DNA of 64,000 bases, taken from the NCBI GenBank assembly GCA_030848545.1, contig JAVDCA010000021.1, positions 62,001 through 126,000 on the forward strand. Direction: 5' to 3'. A program made the translations under genes and the position numbers. Numbering within the stretch: position 1 is the first letter of the stretch; each line of letters starts with the position of its first letter. Below, piece by piece: positions 30,401 to 36,215 of the stretch. A model generated the notes under the pieces. The model saw only the letters and a program-made list of their open reading frames with translations, did not search any database and had not been told where the DNA came from. This DNA is from Astrobacterium formosum (lineage in GTDB: Bacteria > Pseudomonadota > Alphaproteobacteria > Rhizobiales > Xanthobacteraceae).

Positions 30401-33400
30401 AGCCGATCACCTGCGGGATGTCGTCGACCACCCCGATGACGAACATGCCGTCGCCGAGACCGACGGTATCGCCGTCGTAATCCGTGTAGGTGACGAAGCC
30501 CGACAGATCGATTTCGACCGTATCGGCGACCGCCTCGGGCGCGAGCGTACCGGAATCGTCGCCGGCTGGGTGGTCGATCTGGTCGAACAGGCGGAAATTG
30601 TAGATGCCGGTCTCGTTGAGATAGAGGCCGAACACCAGCCGGCCGTCATGGGCGAAGAAGCCGAGCACGTCGCCGATGCCGTTGATCGTGACCATGCGGA
30701 CGACGTCGATGGCCTTGCCCTTCGAGGTCAGATAGCCATCCGGTCCGAGGCCTTCGAGCAGCGTTCCCGCCTTCTGCTGGGAGACGAGATGGAATTCGCC
30801 GCGCTCGTCGGCACCGCCCTTGATGTTGTCGGCCAGCGCCCCCCACACCGGCACGGTGCCGAACAGACCGGTGATGCTGCCGTCGCCGGGACCGTCATAG
30901 GGGCTTGTGCCGATCGAACCCTGCCAGAAATCGAACACGGCCGGATAGAGTGGATTGAGATCGGCGAGGTCGTTCTCCGCGACGCTGTGATGCTCGTGGC
31001 CGACCACCTTCGGCACATCGTCGACGACCCGGATGACGAAACTGCCATCGTCGAGCACGACCGCATCGCCATCGCCGTCGGTTGCCTGGATGAAGGACGA
31101 CAAGTCGATGCGGATGCGATCCTGGTACGCCTCCGGGGTGTCGGTTTCGGGGTTGTCCCCCTTCGGATGATCGAGTTGATCGAACAGGACGAAGCGATAG
31201 CTGCCGTCGTCATCGAGCTTGAGGGCGAAGACGACACGGTCGCCGGTGCCGGCGATGAGCCAGTCGCCGATGAGGCGGGCGGTGTCGATGTCGTCGCCCT
31301 TGGAGTGGAGGCCGAGCGCCGCGACGGCGGCCGTGGCCGTCTCGGTGTCGGCGAACGCGAACGAGAAGCCGCCGCCGCCAGCGGGGCCATCGGCGCCGAA
31401 ATCGACCAGGGCGGAGAGCGAACCGGAGGTGGCGGTGGCGCCGCTCCAGGTCGTGTCGTCATCCGGCGACGTCCCGTGCGAGCCCTCGATCGGCCAGCCG
31501 AAGGCGTGCGCGATCGGGTGATAGTTGTCGAGGTCGTCCTCGTCGAGCCGGCCGCGCGCCTTTTCGGCGTTCTGCACCGGCGCATCGTCGTCGATCGTCA
31601 CCGTGAAGCTGCCGTCGACGGGATCGCCGTCGGCATCGATGGCGGTGAAGTCGAAGCCGAGCACGATGTCGTCCTCGGCGCCGGCACCGGTTTCCGGCGA
31701 ATGGTCGAGGGGCTTGAAGAGTTCGAACCGGTACGTCGTGGTGACGTCGTCGAGGCTGACGGTGAACACCCAGTGGGCGCTGTCAGTCGCATCTTCGCCC
31801 GTATAGGCGACGAGCATCGGCTGGCCGTCGATGCCGGTGGTCACGTGGTAGTAGACCGCCTGGTGACCGGACGTGATGGCATGGCCGTTGGCGTCGCGGG
31901 CGACAACCGGGTCGGGACCGGATTCGTCGATGCCGCGGAACACGAGCGCGCGGTCGGCGAGGCCCGCATTGCCGATATCGGCCTTCCAGTCGATGCCCAG
32001 CGCGCCGGAGATCGCGCGCGCATTGCCGGCGTCACTGCCGGGGTCGGACGAAAGATCGCCGCCGTCGCCGTAGCTGTCGCCGGCATTGCCCGAGATACCG
32101 GGAATCGTCTCCTCGTCGATGCTGCCGTTCTCGACCGATTGCGGGTCGAACACCGGCGTGGTGTCGTCGACCGTGATCGTGAAGGTCGAGGCGACCGCAT
32201 CGCCGTCGGCATCGGTGGCCACGAACGAGAAGGTCAGATCGACGGACGTGAAATGGTCCGTGGTCGACGGGAAGTCCGGAATGGAAACCGTCGCCAGATG
32301 GTCGAGCTGTTGATAGAGCGTGACCGCGTAGCCGCCGTCGGCGTCGTCGTCGCTGACGGTGGCGACGAAGACGAGGTTTGCGGGCGGGGCCTCACCGAAC
32401 GGCAACGTCAGCGGCTCATCGCCGGTGTAGCCGATCAAGGTCGTACCGTCCGCCGACAGCACGACGTGAACCTCGGCGCCGTTGGAGTAGAGCGTCGCGA
32501 ACGCGCGGCCTGCCTCGCTCGACGGCTCGAAGCCGGAGTAGCTCACCGCCGTGAGCACCACCGAGCGGTCGCCGGTGCCGCCGATCGCCGGCGTGCCGGC
32601 CGTGTCGACGCCGCCATTGGGATGGCTGTTGGAGCGGTCGGCGCCCCAGGAGATGCCGAGGCTGCCGCCTGTGAACGTCGTCGCCTGTCCGTCGAGGGGC
32701 TCCAGGGCGGCCAGCAGGTCGGAGATGGCGTCACCGGCGATCTCCGGCGAGTCGTCGTTGACGATCACCGTGAAGGCGCCGGAGGCGGTGTCGCCGTCCG
32801 AGTCCATCACCGTGAACTGGATGCTGAGATTGATGCTGTCCTCGGTGCCGGCGATCGGATGATCGAACGGCTGCAACAACGTGAAGGTGTAGGAGCCGGC
32901 ACCGCCCGTATCGAGGGTGATGGTGTAGACTTGGTTGGCGGCGACGGCCGGATCGGTGCCGTCGAGATAGCCGACGACGGCCGGCAGGCCGCCGAGCGTC
33001 GTGAGAATGTAGGCGACCGGCTGGCCCCCGGAGGTGATGCCGGCGAGCGACGGTTGCGTCGTCGCGAAGATGAGCGTCGCCGGCAGATTGAGGCCGAAGT
33101 CGATGTCGAGGGAGCCGGTGACGGAGGCGGCCTCCCCGGGCGCGTCACCGGGGCCGCCGAGGATGCCCTCGCTCAGGCCTTCGTCGTCGATGCCGCCGGT
33201 CGCCGGCGAGCCGATGATCGGCTTGGTGTTGCCGGCTTGGGCGGCGTTGTCGGCGCCGCCGGCGCCATCCGTGTTGCCGAGCAGATCGAGCGGCGTGCCG
33301 GTCGAGAGCGGGTCGACCGTCGGGTCGTTGAAGTTGGCGCCCGCGGTCGGGCTGCCACCCTCGCCGGCGGCCGGCAGCACCGATTGGTCGGCGGTAATGG

Positions 33401-33728
33401 GAAACAACGACGCGAATTCGCCGCCGGTGACGACGCGGTCGCCGCCAAGCTCGACGCTGATGGCACCGATGGGAGCGCCGGCGGAATCGAAGAACGGTTC
33501 GATCGTCACCGTCGATTGGTTGTCGAACAATACGATCAGGCGGTCGCCGACGCGGACGAACGTGACCTTCTCGTCAGAGACGTCGGACAAGTCGAGCCGG
33601 GTAGCGCCGTCGAGACGGACGGTGATCGCCTGACTGCCCTGCGGCTTTGCTATCTTGACGATATGGGGTTGAGAAGAATTAGACGAATTGTCGATCGTTG
33701 CCTGCGCAACCTGTACGCGCACGTTCAT
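15441..33728 (-). CDS. Giant Lap/BapA-type RTX adhesin, 6,095 residues
   Basis: A single intact 18.3-kb frame. Residues 1-118 form a retention-module-like N-terminus, followed by a PAAG site at 119-122 matching the LapG dialanine consensus. About 180-1,900 are T1SS-143/DUF5801-like repeats ending in DDTPV-type turns. Then come VCBS, cadherin and tandem-95-like repeats, jelly-roll-like inserts near 3,830-3,990, 4,100-4,270 and 5,640-5,800, seven propeller-like GGFVVTW repeats (about 4,500-4,880), a C-type lectin-like domain (about 5,390-5,545; GEPNN and WND), four EF-hand-like DxDGDG loops (5,820-5,905) and an RTX nonapeptide/type I secretion end (from about 5,966). The ATG has AGGGG eight bases upstream. 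It should be exported by the neighbouring secretion genes and mediate attachment. Confidence 0.93.
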   Translation of the reverse strand: MNVRVQVAQATIDNSSNSSQPHIVKIAKPQGSQAITVRLDGATRLDLSDVSDEKVTFVRVGDRLIVLFDNQSTVTIEPFFDSAGAPIGAISVELGGDRVVTGGEFASLFPITADQSVLPAAGEGGSPTAGANFNDPTVDPLSTGTPLDLLGNTDGAGGADNAAQAGNTKPIIGSPATGGIDDEGLSEGILGGPGDAPGEAASVTGSLDIDFGLNLPATLIFATTQPSLAGITSGGQPVAYILTTLGGLPAVVGYLDGTDPAVAANQVYTITLDTGGAGSYTFTLLQPFDHPIAGTEDSINLSIQFTVMDSDGDTASGAFTVIVNDDSPEIAGDAISDLLAALEPLDGQATTFTGGSLGISWGADRSNSHPNGGVDTAGTPAIGGTGDRSVVLTAVSYSGFEPSSEAGRAFATLYSNGAEVHVVLSADGTTLIGYTGDEPLTLPFGEAPPANLVFVATVSDDDADGGYAVTLYQQLDHLATVSIPDFPSTTDHFTSVDLTFSFVATDADGDAVASTFTITVDDTTPVFDPQSVENGSIDEETIPGISGNAGDSYGDGGDLSSDPGSDAGNARAISGALGIDWKADIGNAGLADRALVFRGIDESGPDPVVARDANGHAITSGHQAVYYHVTTGIDGQPMLVAYTGEDATDSAHWVFTVSLDDVTTTYRFELFKPLDHSPETGAGAEDDIVLGFDFTAIDADGDPVDGSFTVTIDDDAPVQNAEKARGRLDEDDLDNYHPIAHAFGWPIEGSHGTSPDDDTTWSGATATSGSLSALVDFGADGPAGGGGFSFAFADTETATAAVAALGLHSKGDDIDTARLIGDWLIAGTGDRVVFALKLDDDGSYRFVLFDQLDHPKGDNPETDTPEAYQDRIRIDLSSFIQATDGDGDAVVLDDGSFVIRVVDDVPKVVGHEHHSVAENDLADLNPLYPAVFDFWQGSIGTSPYDGPGDGSITGLFGTVPVWGALADNIKGGADERGEFHLVSQQKAGTLLEGLGPDGYLTSKGKAIDVVRMVTINGIGDVLGFFAHDGRLVFGLYLNETGIYNFRLFDQIDHPAGDDSGTLAPEAVADTVEIDLSGFVTYTDYDGDTVGLGDGMFVIGVVDDIPQVIGSIAITLDEDDLADYNAAWIDDLFEIIPWQGSIGTSPGSETDPILKTTSHQGFLNEIIGHNTVNGGADEFGHFGVVSAARAGELLAGLNWFSNGDKIDHVRVLEIDELGTVMGFFAHDGRLVMSLSVADSGALGVLGAYDLRLFDQIDHTGANGDTIALDLSKFVIYTDSDGDVIDLGSGNFVLTVVDDAPEVVVGAKVSVTVEEENNASLLSLLGDMGHGNEDAAPEADHDESGPGTTSAIASGSLSALVKGGADDKISFAFDQSIENTAVRTVGGDVVTSHGHTVRYDLQELLGYEYLVGYADANGNHQYDAGERLVFGVALSDLNPLDVNVNDIFTYVQLDQIDHADPAGASIEDTLSLDLSPAIKVTDADDDTVHLADGSFVVDVIDDTPVQKAGPVVVGTVEEEELAGGVEDDSASPDVDDDFVVGGFPVLNFTTATATGNLRGLVSVGADETATDAILGVPFAWRGSFALAADTGGLPVLKSNGAVISYQVADSADADMRLDTLLGYVDANENQQYDAGERQVFTLKVTADGDYTFTLLDQIDHSSVEGQSIENVATLDFSSIIRFSDNDGDTIGLTANTFTVRVVDDTPVAAISVTGYLNLDETRDGSPSDVDANGGDEAGKTDPFGVGALLAISSGTIFSDTSKMGADQPVSGGKAYALVLNNTASGLVDAVTNEAIALSQAGGNIVGKNASGQTVFVIGVNGATGEVTVAQYRTIEHNDANDADESGSSAATIANGAVSLKVTLDDADGDHTSAAADLGSHIRFEDDGAVVTAVDTKGLAMNWPSAVSVTGDIAVSYGNDGFGALKITGWPTIAGVTTTLSGDGHTLEASYNGSPLYTLTIDPTLGADGYSFVLHQAWPSTAHAVTVTASQFAGGNSGDYTFGEVTFTGINPFNTSLTAFDGGFGVGNASGLGAGINNDYITNNEKFGVTFANPMDVVTLNLQVNADVFGDGTVSVSWKAYDANNNLVASSSVPGSYPNNGTNTLTIDPAAAFTRIEVTTTTSGGGTPSMQVTGLTGKTMPLPPDDQDLQFQVTATDGDGDANSHALTVHLESVPVLTVTGTSVDEKGLPARGLEPAGSGENADANPGNNSDGTEIGTGTIKIASTDGLTEVRFSNAAAATVTVTLAQLMAASSASPRLVFDDATGKLEITGYDAPSGTVTYRYTLEDNADHSVAGADAQQFSVVAVDPDGYASVPASLTVTIVDDAPRVPVVTVNAVGVGDTATLIHDESTGLQGWNDGAPPDGPGTGGPDTDAPADADAEQDVTGPLAVFNGLGTAIGYAERAGAVSVAVDYGADGQAPSGTTLALTTAAGASFSGQATNLFDTATGHRIHLYTENGLVVGRVGFDISGTDQPNPSGAVAFALAISGTGTLSLAQYLAIKHPDGTDNDDAITLQVAGQGANIVFVTATSMDGDADVRSSTPTQLTIRFDDDGPTAIKDDPVSFDEDSGVHSGNVMTNDVVGADGATLTKVSFDHGATWKIIATDGMDIGGGDFQFTLAGVGVYTFDAQGNWSFTAAADFAGSTGFAYIITDGDGDESDPNVTIDNTLTIQVAPVADSPAGADKTVTLLEDGTHVFTAADFGFSDTRDNPPDSFTGVVISTIPGAGTLTNNGVAVVAGYVVSLADIQAGRLVFEPAADASGDGYASFTFQVQDSGSLSGGGANTDPTPNTITFDVAPVTDTPVVTVAPAAGPEDSPGIVLDITAAVSDLVGTPETITAVTIAGVVNGTLSAGADQGGGVWVLTPAQLAGLTFIPDHDFNGAVTLAVTATAQDGTAPSATSAPAQLLVTVESVNDTPTPASETVSVTEDVTVAAATRTAGVLGNDGDRDNGDAATLVVSAVLAGTNGTATAVTAGPATIVHGTYGDLSIKADGTYSYTPNKAAAQALPLGVHGSDVFTYTAQDTGGATATATLTFDVTGANDVPTAFMDTATMGEDDAPKTFNVVGNDRTDPDAGAPNNVTIGSIVVSGGGAYGITAEDVEVSLSGNDIQVDLTGSDWDKLRAYTNPVTITVFYSLHGDQPNDYLYGGNQLLVSVGGVNDAPTMSAVTTEVADTAAKEAGTGVATGNLLVAGNGADIDADPFGVATVKGAADVSPLSVTPVGVVAHGTYGTLTIADNGSYTYIANAAFDALTAGHSVTDTFDVVVKDVYNGSVASTLSVHITGANDIPVLSATLNGVSYVDTAADDAFSAWAGTLSATDADAGDTKTYGVSGGTPGSYTVGAGSYDVAATGSYGTLYVNSISGAYIFVPNDGAIEGLTSTAQETFTLTVTDSANATVDRAFTVDLTGANDTPTLTATPAGVTYTDTSADDTFTAATGVLSSSDRDTVDAATYSLTDGTAGTYVVNSVSYDVAKVGTYGTFYLDHASGAYTYVPIDGAIEALTGPASETFTMRVTDDGGLSRDAVYTVNLIGANDLPQALMDTGSMSEDSTAKSFAVLGNDKLDRDAGSADNVTLGMVRVDNLNGPGSSMWVNAEGSGLFTITVTPQNEIRVELVASAWDKLANGASATIAVGYNLHGNGADTAYNQLQVLVTGVNDAPVLVDKALVMTVAEDAGFPSGAVGVPVSSLADPGSLGNVVDPDASASYPPGIVITGFNAAAGTLYWSNDGGNFWQAVTSLGANALYLAPTGRIYIKPAANFSGAIDDAITFHASDRSGGFQGLAPAPVSFGGTTPYSADTDTVALTVTPEADPAVIGGTDSGSVTEDAVGGHVQTYTSDFESSTLGSDGGWTNGYVAVTLAGNNYITENNDIRGSQSISKVVAVPSGGPTTIEFDFLAIRTWDGLEKIRVYLNGSEALSFYPNAGLNPASPTSGIISLGAINAAYTITGPTTISEGRVYHVTITGTGFGSSVTLGFGDTLDQDHADENFGINNILVHTTVPSGIVASGDLTIVDPDAGQAAFVGQTDTAGSNGYGHFSVTAAGHWTYVLDNASSQVQALGNGETASDSFTVASVDGTTRTVTVTIHGTNDAPVLAVGGRIGDDLGGGYSGASGSPNIWTTNWTETGDDGAANGGDITHQTDYAFNQYIELTDSDDASSSIARTLDLAGMTSATLTFDYQRVQLESADDQVIVEVSSDGVNFTQIGVIGGGAFDDAAFQTASFDISAYASATTTIRFTATNGLDYGGGDFDWVRIDNVNVAYSGPNTFEDGGAAVAILAGADIVDIDDANIRSATVVLTNAQAGDELSLFGTTFAAGGGGSLFGMFSWTATLAAGALTVTFSGNTSKANWEYLLESLTFRNTSEQPSTVDRQFEITVGDGDANSNTVHATVKVDSVDELPVAVGDTVSVAEDAGPVTIDVFANDTDNDGGPKTITSVSQSAHGTVLITGGGTGLTFQPAANFSGDTSFTYTLNGGSTATVNVTVTPVADQPAINVAVSDPTPTPAGAEFRVNTFTGGVSQNSAAVTALSDGRFLVTWVTRNQISADDMFAQIYNADGTPSGSEFVVNATTGNYERFGAVTGLAGGGFVATYSANALDGSDYGIFGQRYDAAGARVGGEFQINNLVTAGNQHSTSVSELAGGGFVVTWQAENADGGNYGIQARIYNASGVAHGSEFAVNTQTAGNQTVPEVIGLAGGGFVIAWQSTNGIFAQMFGSTGVRVGGEFLVNTNPTGAKTLPDIAALENGGFVVSWTSSGQDGSSDGVYAQRYASDGTTVGGEFLVNTYVSDKQTNSTVIGLADGGFLISWVSTGQDGSNTGIYGQRFAADGSKVGTEFRISGSTVDNQDFDGTIGGAEIVQLADGSLVASWHGAPSVTGNEIYARQFSLPALPNSAEDSAVSIPSLAALLADTDGSETLAVVISSIPAGAVLSDGSHSFAASAGNQSVDVTGWDLTHLTITPVANYNGTFDLTVTATATEAANGDSASRTITIPVTVEAVNDAPTITSDGAGATATANVAESNTHVTTVTATDPESATLTYSIAGGVDAAKFTINPSTGALSFVAAPDYENPTDMGGDNVYDVDVQVSDGSLNDVQSIAVHVGNVADQLPVAHNDYGAIWLDPAYTMTEDEGARTFDVLSNDLIDSDPGAANNVTINTVRVSGLNGVDYNTLLDPTQSGLFEITVTQDNRVQVELVSTAWDKLGNGATATIQIGYALHGNGAEVSYAGLDVVVAGRNDAPVLSASASPSLSAQENDGVPVGNVGTRVSDLINAAGGSLGNVADPDTTYLAPGMVITALDASHGSWYYWSDSGANWNAVDLQAGQALYLLSTDKIYFKPAADFSGTVAEAITFHAWDRSNGSFTGVNSAPASYGGTTAYSSATDTASLTVESAPAAAHDDVISLVPAGWSWYAANGHIYKWVYDHNYLWDAAVTAAAAQRADSYLATITSAGEDAFVNGLNANYRTHLGGSDAGHEGTWTWVTGPEAGVVFYTTASGAVGYANWLGGEPNNSSGSSGAENALATVPGGQWNDLSEIDNSNLDDIGYTAEAGAPGATYAAINEDAAFTFEGSWLLANDADASAHIQSVSATSSKGAAVSYNSATGQITYDPTGAAALQALGHGATTPDTFTYAIDDGHGGTSTATVTVTVSGVYDAPTIADTGFENPGVGTGYVYNPAGSAWTFSGAPGSGSGLEGNGSAFVAPNAPGGTQAAFVQNQGTIQQSFTIEAGSYTATVSAAGRGVYNGANPVKVYLDNVEIGSFTPAVGVFGQVSIPFTVATAGTHVLKFAGQNTSGDATTFIDNVAITCIADPVILDLDHDGYAFSGLAQGVRFDIDGDGIKDHVAWNRSGDGILAIDLDGDGAITNGKELFTPSFAGGHFASGSEALASLDANGDGILDGQDAAFASLLAWKDANADGVSEADELTSLADNGVVSIDVATTARVDAAVDGQQIVGEGTFTRADGTTGGFVEVALETEYGHASNLSGTEGDDTLLAANGGALFGGAGADHFRFNAPTDGLDSILDFNSGESDLIEILGSAFGGLSVGAVDAAAFEQVSGNVDASAKTFVFDATTDTLYWNADGAGGQAAVALAHLENGYDVTAADLRIV

Positions 33729-33784
33729 TCAACAACCCCTACGGACATTTCTGAAAATGCGTCTCGATTGCACTTACGGAAATT

Positions 33785-33814
33785 AACGTATTCGTAACGC
33801 TACTTATTCGTCAA
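33785..33814 (-). promoter_or_regulatory. Candidate sigma-70 promoter of the adhesin gene
   Basis: Reading on the minus strand, TTGACG (33814-33809) is followed after 18 bases by TACGTT (33790-33785), in a locally AT-rich stretch about 60 bases before the adhesin ATG. The -35 box is good and the -10 box weak. Confidence 0.4.
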
Positions 33815-33965
33815 GAACCGTACGGCTGCGGCCACGATTTCGCGTAGCTGTAGTTAAGGCGCCACGCTCGCACGCCATGGACAACCGGCGGACAGCCGCG
33901 CTATCAACACCCCAATGGGGCATCGGAGCGCCCGGGCGATTGCCGTGATGAAGGGAGGTCGGAAG

Positions 33966-34334
33966 ATGGTCACGATCCGTACGGTCTTGATCGCAACAAC
34001 TGCGTCAGCGGCCATGCTCGCCGCGGCACCGGCTGCGGCCTCCGTCGCACCTTCGGCCGTCACTCTTTCGTGCGCGAACGGCAAGTCCTATTCGCTCGTC
34101 CCGCGGGCGGTCACCGTGACCGGCGATATCGTCACGGGACGGCTCTATGGTGACGTGCGCCGTGGCGTGCCGGTCCGGCTCGTGCCGATGGGCGCAGGCT
34201 ACCGCTACGCAGGCCGCGGCATCTGGCTCGACGGAGTTCGCAACGAAGCCGTCCTGAATTTCAGCACCCGGCAGGCGATCACCTGCGAGGTCGAGTGGCC
34301 GTCGAGGCTGGTCCGGCCGGATACCGGCCAATAA
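33966..34334 (+). CDS. MliC-like secreted protein (putative c-type lysozyme inhibitor family)
   Basis: A 122-residue exported protein with a Sec signal (VTIRTVLIATTASAAMLAAAPAAAS). The mature part has two cysteines, in LSCANGK and AITCEVE, and the pattern GxGYRYAGRGIWLDGVRNEAVL, which resembles the MliC/PliC fold (C-NGK, G-RYA, W-G-EA-L, C). MliC proteins bind and block c-type lysozyme in the periplasm. The start at 33966 is backed by GGGAGG nine bases upstream. It is divergent from the adhesin gene and may share its upstream region. Family call is by pattern only. Confidence 0.6.
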   Translation: MVTIRTVLIATTASAAMLAAAPAAASVAPSAVTLSCANGKSYSLVPRAVTVTGDIVTGRLYGDVRRGVPVRLVPMGAGYRYAGRGIWLDGVRNEAVLNFSTRQAITCEVEWPSRLVRPDTGQ

Positions 34335-34340
34335 GGTCGT

Positions 34341-34357
34341 CGGCGACGAAGTCGCCG
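34341..34357 (+). terminator. Hairpin after the MliC-like gene
   Basis: CGGCGAC-GAA-GTCGCCG, a seven-pair stem with a three-base loop, begins seven bases after the stop codon. No T-tract follows, so termination would be weak or Rho-aided. Confidence 0.5.
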
Positions 34358-34450
34358 CCAGTGTCGCGCACTTCGATCAACCAACCGTCTCCGTCTGCCG
34401 CAAAACGGCGCGCTTACGCGAACGAACCTCAACGATTTCAACACCCTCGC

Positions 34451-34500
34451 CCAGACTACGAATCTGGGGGTCGGGAGTTCGAATCTCTTCGGGCGCGCCA
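34451..34500 (+). other. 3' fragment of a tRNA gene (probably tRNA-Arg ACG), likely attachment-site scar
   Basis: The 50 bases hold an anticodon arm (CCAGA-CTACGAA-TCTGG, anticodon ACG), a T-arm with GTTCGAAT and an acceptor end with CGCGCCA. The D-arm and 5' acceptor strand are absent: the sequence before 34451 cannot pair with the acceptor. A 3' tRNA end without its 5' half is the classic product of an element that integrated into a tRNA gene. The C-terminal codons of the adjacent recombinase fragment run antisense into it. Amino-acid identity rests on the anticodon loop only. Confidence 0.6.
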
Positions 34501-34770
34501 CCTAGTACTCATCTGCGAACACTGCATGTCGCCCGACCGGCTGGCCAACACCGCCTGCTCCAGGACGTCCTTGCTGCCCTTGATGCGGGTCAGCCCGTCG
34601 TCGACCTCAACGACGTCAATGATCGACTGAATATAGGCTTTCCGAAAGGGAATCGAACCGCTGGTCAGGTTTTCCCGCATCGCGCGGCCGAACCCCTCTA
34701 TCAGGGCCGGGTCAATGGTGATGGTTCCTCCGGCATGCGCCTTGGCACGTTCCAGGGCAGTCCCTGCCCT
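34456..34770 (-). pseudogene. Large serine recombinase, C-terminal fragment
   Basis: About 100 codons with no start region: ALERAKAHAGG, then TIDPALIEGFGRAMRENLTSG, PFRKAYIQSIIDVVEVDD and RIKGSKDVLEQAV, ending in RARRDSNSRPPDS. This is the distinctive tail of large serine recombinases found in alphaproteobacterial islands. The catalytic resolvase domain and zinc-ribbon part are gone; homology fades near 34770. The last codons are antisense to the tRNA fragment, so the gene once sat at the end of an integrated element. Confidence 0.75.
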
Positions 34771-34806
34771 TCGCCGGCGCGCTGCCGGCGTGGCGCGACC
34801 GTTTCG

Positions 34807-36210
34807 CTACCTGGGCCCGCCGGCGCGGCCATCCTCGGCGAGGCCGCGCAGGAAGACCCGCATCTCAGCGTTGGTCTCGAGCAGCCGACGGCCTCGTTCG
34901 GCGAGGAAGTCGACGTCGTCGCGGGCCAGCGACAGGCGATTGTGCAGTCCGAGGACGCGCCGGCGCACCTGCGGATCGGGCTCGTCCATCAGCGACACGC
35001 GGACGATATGGACGTCGAGAGGGGCGCAGTGCATCCCGTCGGCGCAGCGCCGCCGCACCAAGGCATCGCGCCAGCGCGGCAAACGTTCACGCAGGGCATC
35101 GAAGCTGTGGCGGCTCGACATGTCGATCATCGCGTCGGCCGCCGCGATCAGCGCCTCCGGTCCGGGCGGCCCCTCGATGCGGCGCGACAAGTCGCCGCCA
35201 ATCCGGCTCGATGCGTCGACCACGACGACGAGCAGCCGACGCAGATGCCGGGCCCGCTCGGGCGACATAAGCCCGGGCGTACTGCCATCAAGGTGATGCA
35301 ACAGGCTCTGCGTGCCGAGGCCGTCGACCAGCCCTCCGTCATAGAGCTTGAGGTAGTTGAGATCGACGGCGTCGGCGTAGCGCGCCGCCGTCTCGCGCTG
35401 GTGACGCTCGATCAGAGACGCGCGGCGCACCGGCTTCGCCCCCGGCCCGGTCGCAGGCGCGCAGCCGCGGCCGTAATTCGTCATCACCACCGGGGCGAAC
35501 AAGACCGGCACCGCCGCCGAGGCCGCCACCGCATCGGCGAGCGGATAGGCGTCGTAGTCGCTGCAGATCGCCGCGAAGGTATCGCGATCGAAGTAGAACG
35601 GAGTGCGGTTGTACATGTCGGTCGCATGCAGGAGGAGCCGCGGCCTGCCGCCACCGTGAACATGTCCGAGCTTCGTGCCGCGGAAGAGATGCGCATCGAG
35701 CCAGGCCGGAAGCCCGGACATGTCGTTGACGCCGGCGCGGTAGGCGCGCCACAGGTTTTCCGGGCTGTAAGCGGTGCGCAGCGCCGCCTCGACGTCGCGG
35801 TCCAGGAAGTCGCGGCGGAAGTCCGGCAGCCCCGCTGAACCGTTGACGGCGAAATGCGCCGCCAGAATGGCGCCGCCGGAGACGCCCGCTACGGTCGTGA
35901 CATCGTCCGCGAGGCTTTTCCCCTGCCGACCCGGGACCCGGCGTTCCGCCAGCGAAGAAAGCACCCCGTAGGCGAAGGCGGCCGAGCGGGTGCCGCCGCC
36001 CGACAAGGTCAGCACGACCGCGACGCGCTCGTCGGCCGCGGCATCGTCGGAGGCGACCGGTCTCACCGCCGGCGACGCAGGCATATTGGTCGGCCGCATG
36101 TCGATCGACGCGCAGCCGGCAAGCATGAGCAGACCCGACAGCGCGGCGGCGTGACCGAGCCGGCGCCCGGCATCGGACCGGCCGGAACCTTGTGGACGGA
36201 CTTGCCCCAT
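34807..36210 (-). CDS. Patatin-like phospholipase, predicted lipoprotein
   Basis: A 467-residue patatin-family protein. A lipobox (LLMLAGC, Cys33) predicts lipid anchoring in the envelope. The oxyanion loop is LSGGGTRS (residues 70-76), the nucleophile elbow AGVSGG (Ser111), and the dyad aspartate lies in LYDGGLVDG. Patatins hydrolyse acyl chains of phospholipids. It is five bases downstream of the PmtA-like methyltransferase gene, so a shared role in phospholipid turnover is plausible. The start at 36210 gives the signal and lipobox. Confidence 0.85.
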   Translation of the reverse strand: MGQVRPQGSGRSDAGRRLGHAAALSGLLMLAGCASIDMRPTNMPASPAVRPVASDDAAADERVAVVLTLSGGGTRSAAFAYGVLSSLAERRVPGRQGKSLADDVTTVAGVSGGAILAAHFAVNGSAGLPDFRRDFLDRDVEAALRTAYSPENLWRAYRAGVNDMSGLPAWLDAHLFRGTKLGHVHGGGRPRLLLHATDMYNRTPFYFDRDTFAAICSDYDAYPLADAVAASAAVPVLFAPVVMTNYGRGCAPATGPGAKPVRRASLIERHQRETAARYADAVDLNYLKLYDGGLVDGLGTQSLLHHLDGSTPGLMSPERARHLRRLLVVVVDASSRIGGDLSRRIEGPPGPEALIAAADAMIDMSSRHSFDALRERLPRWRDALVRRRCADGMHCAPLDVHIVRVSLMDEPDPQVRRRVLGLHNRLSLARDDVDFLAERGRRLLETNAEMRVFLRGLAEDGRAGGPR

Positions 36211-36215
36211 GAAGA

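Noticed and set aside
15441-33728. Possible CRISPR or DNA repeat array in the repetitive stretch
   Set aside because: Repeats are at protein level, with differing DNA and long irregular spacing. They are adhesin domains, not direct DNA repeats with spacers.
27789-33797. A 2,002-codon plus-strand frame antisense to the adhesin
   Set aside because: Same reasoning: low-complexity GDR/VDR/DGD composition mirrors the adhesin repeats. Only unusual length draws the eye.
34451-34500. A complete functional tRNA gene
   Set aside because: The D-arm and the 5' acceptor strand are absent upstream, so only the 3' half exists.
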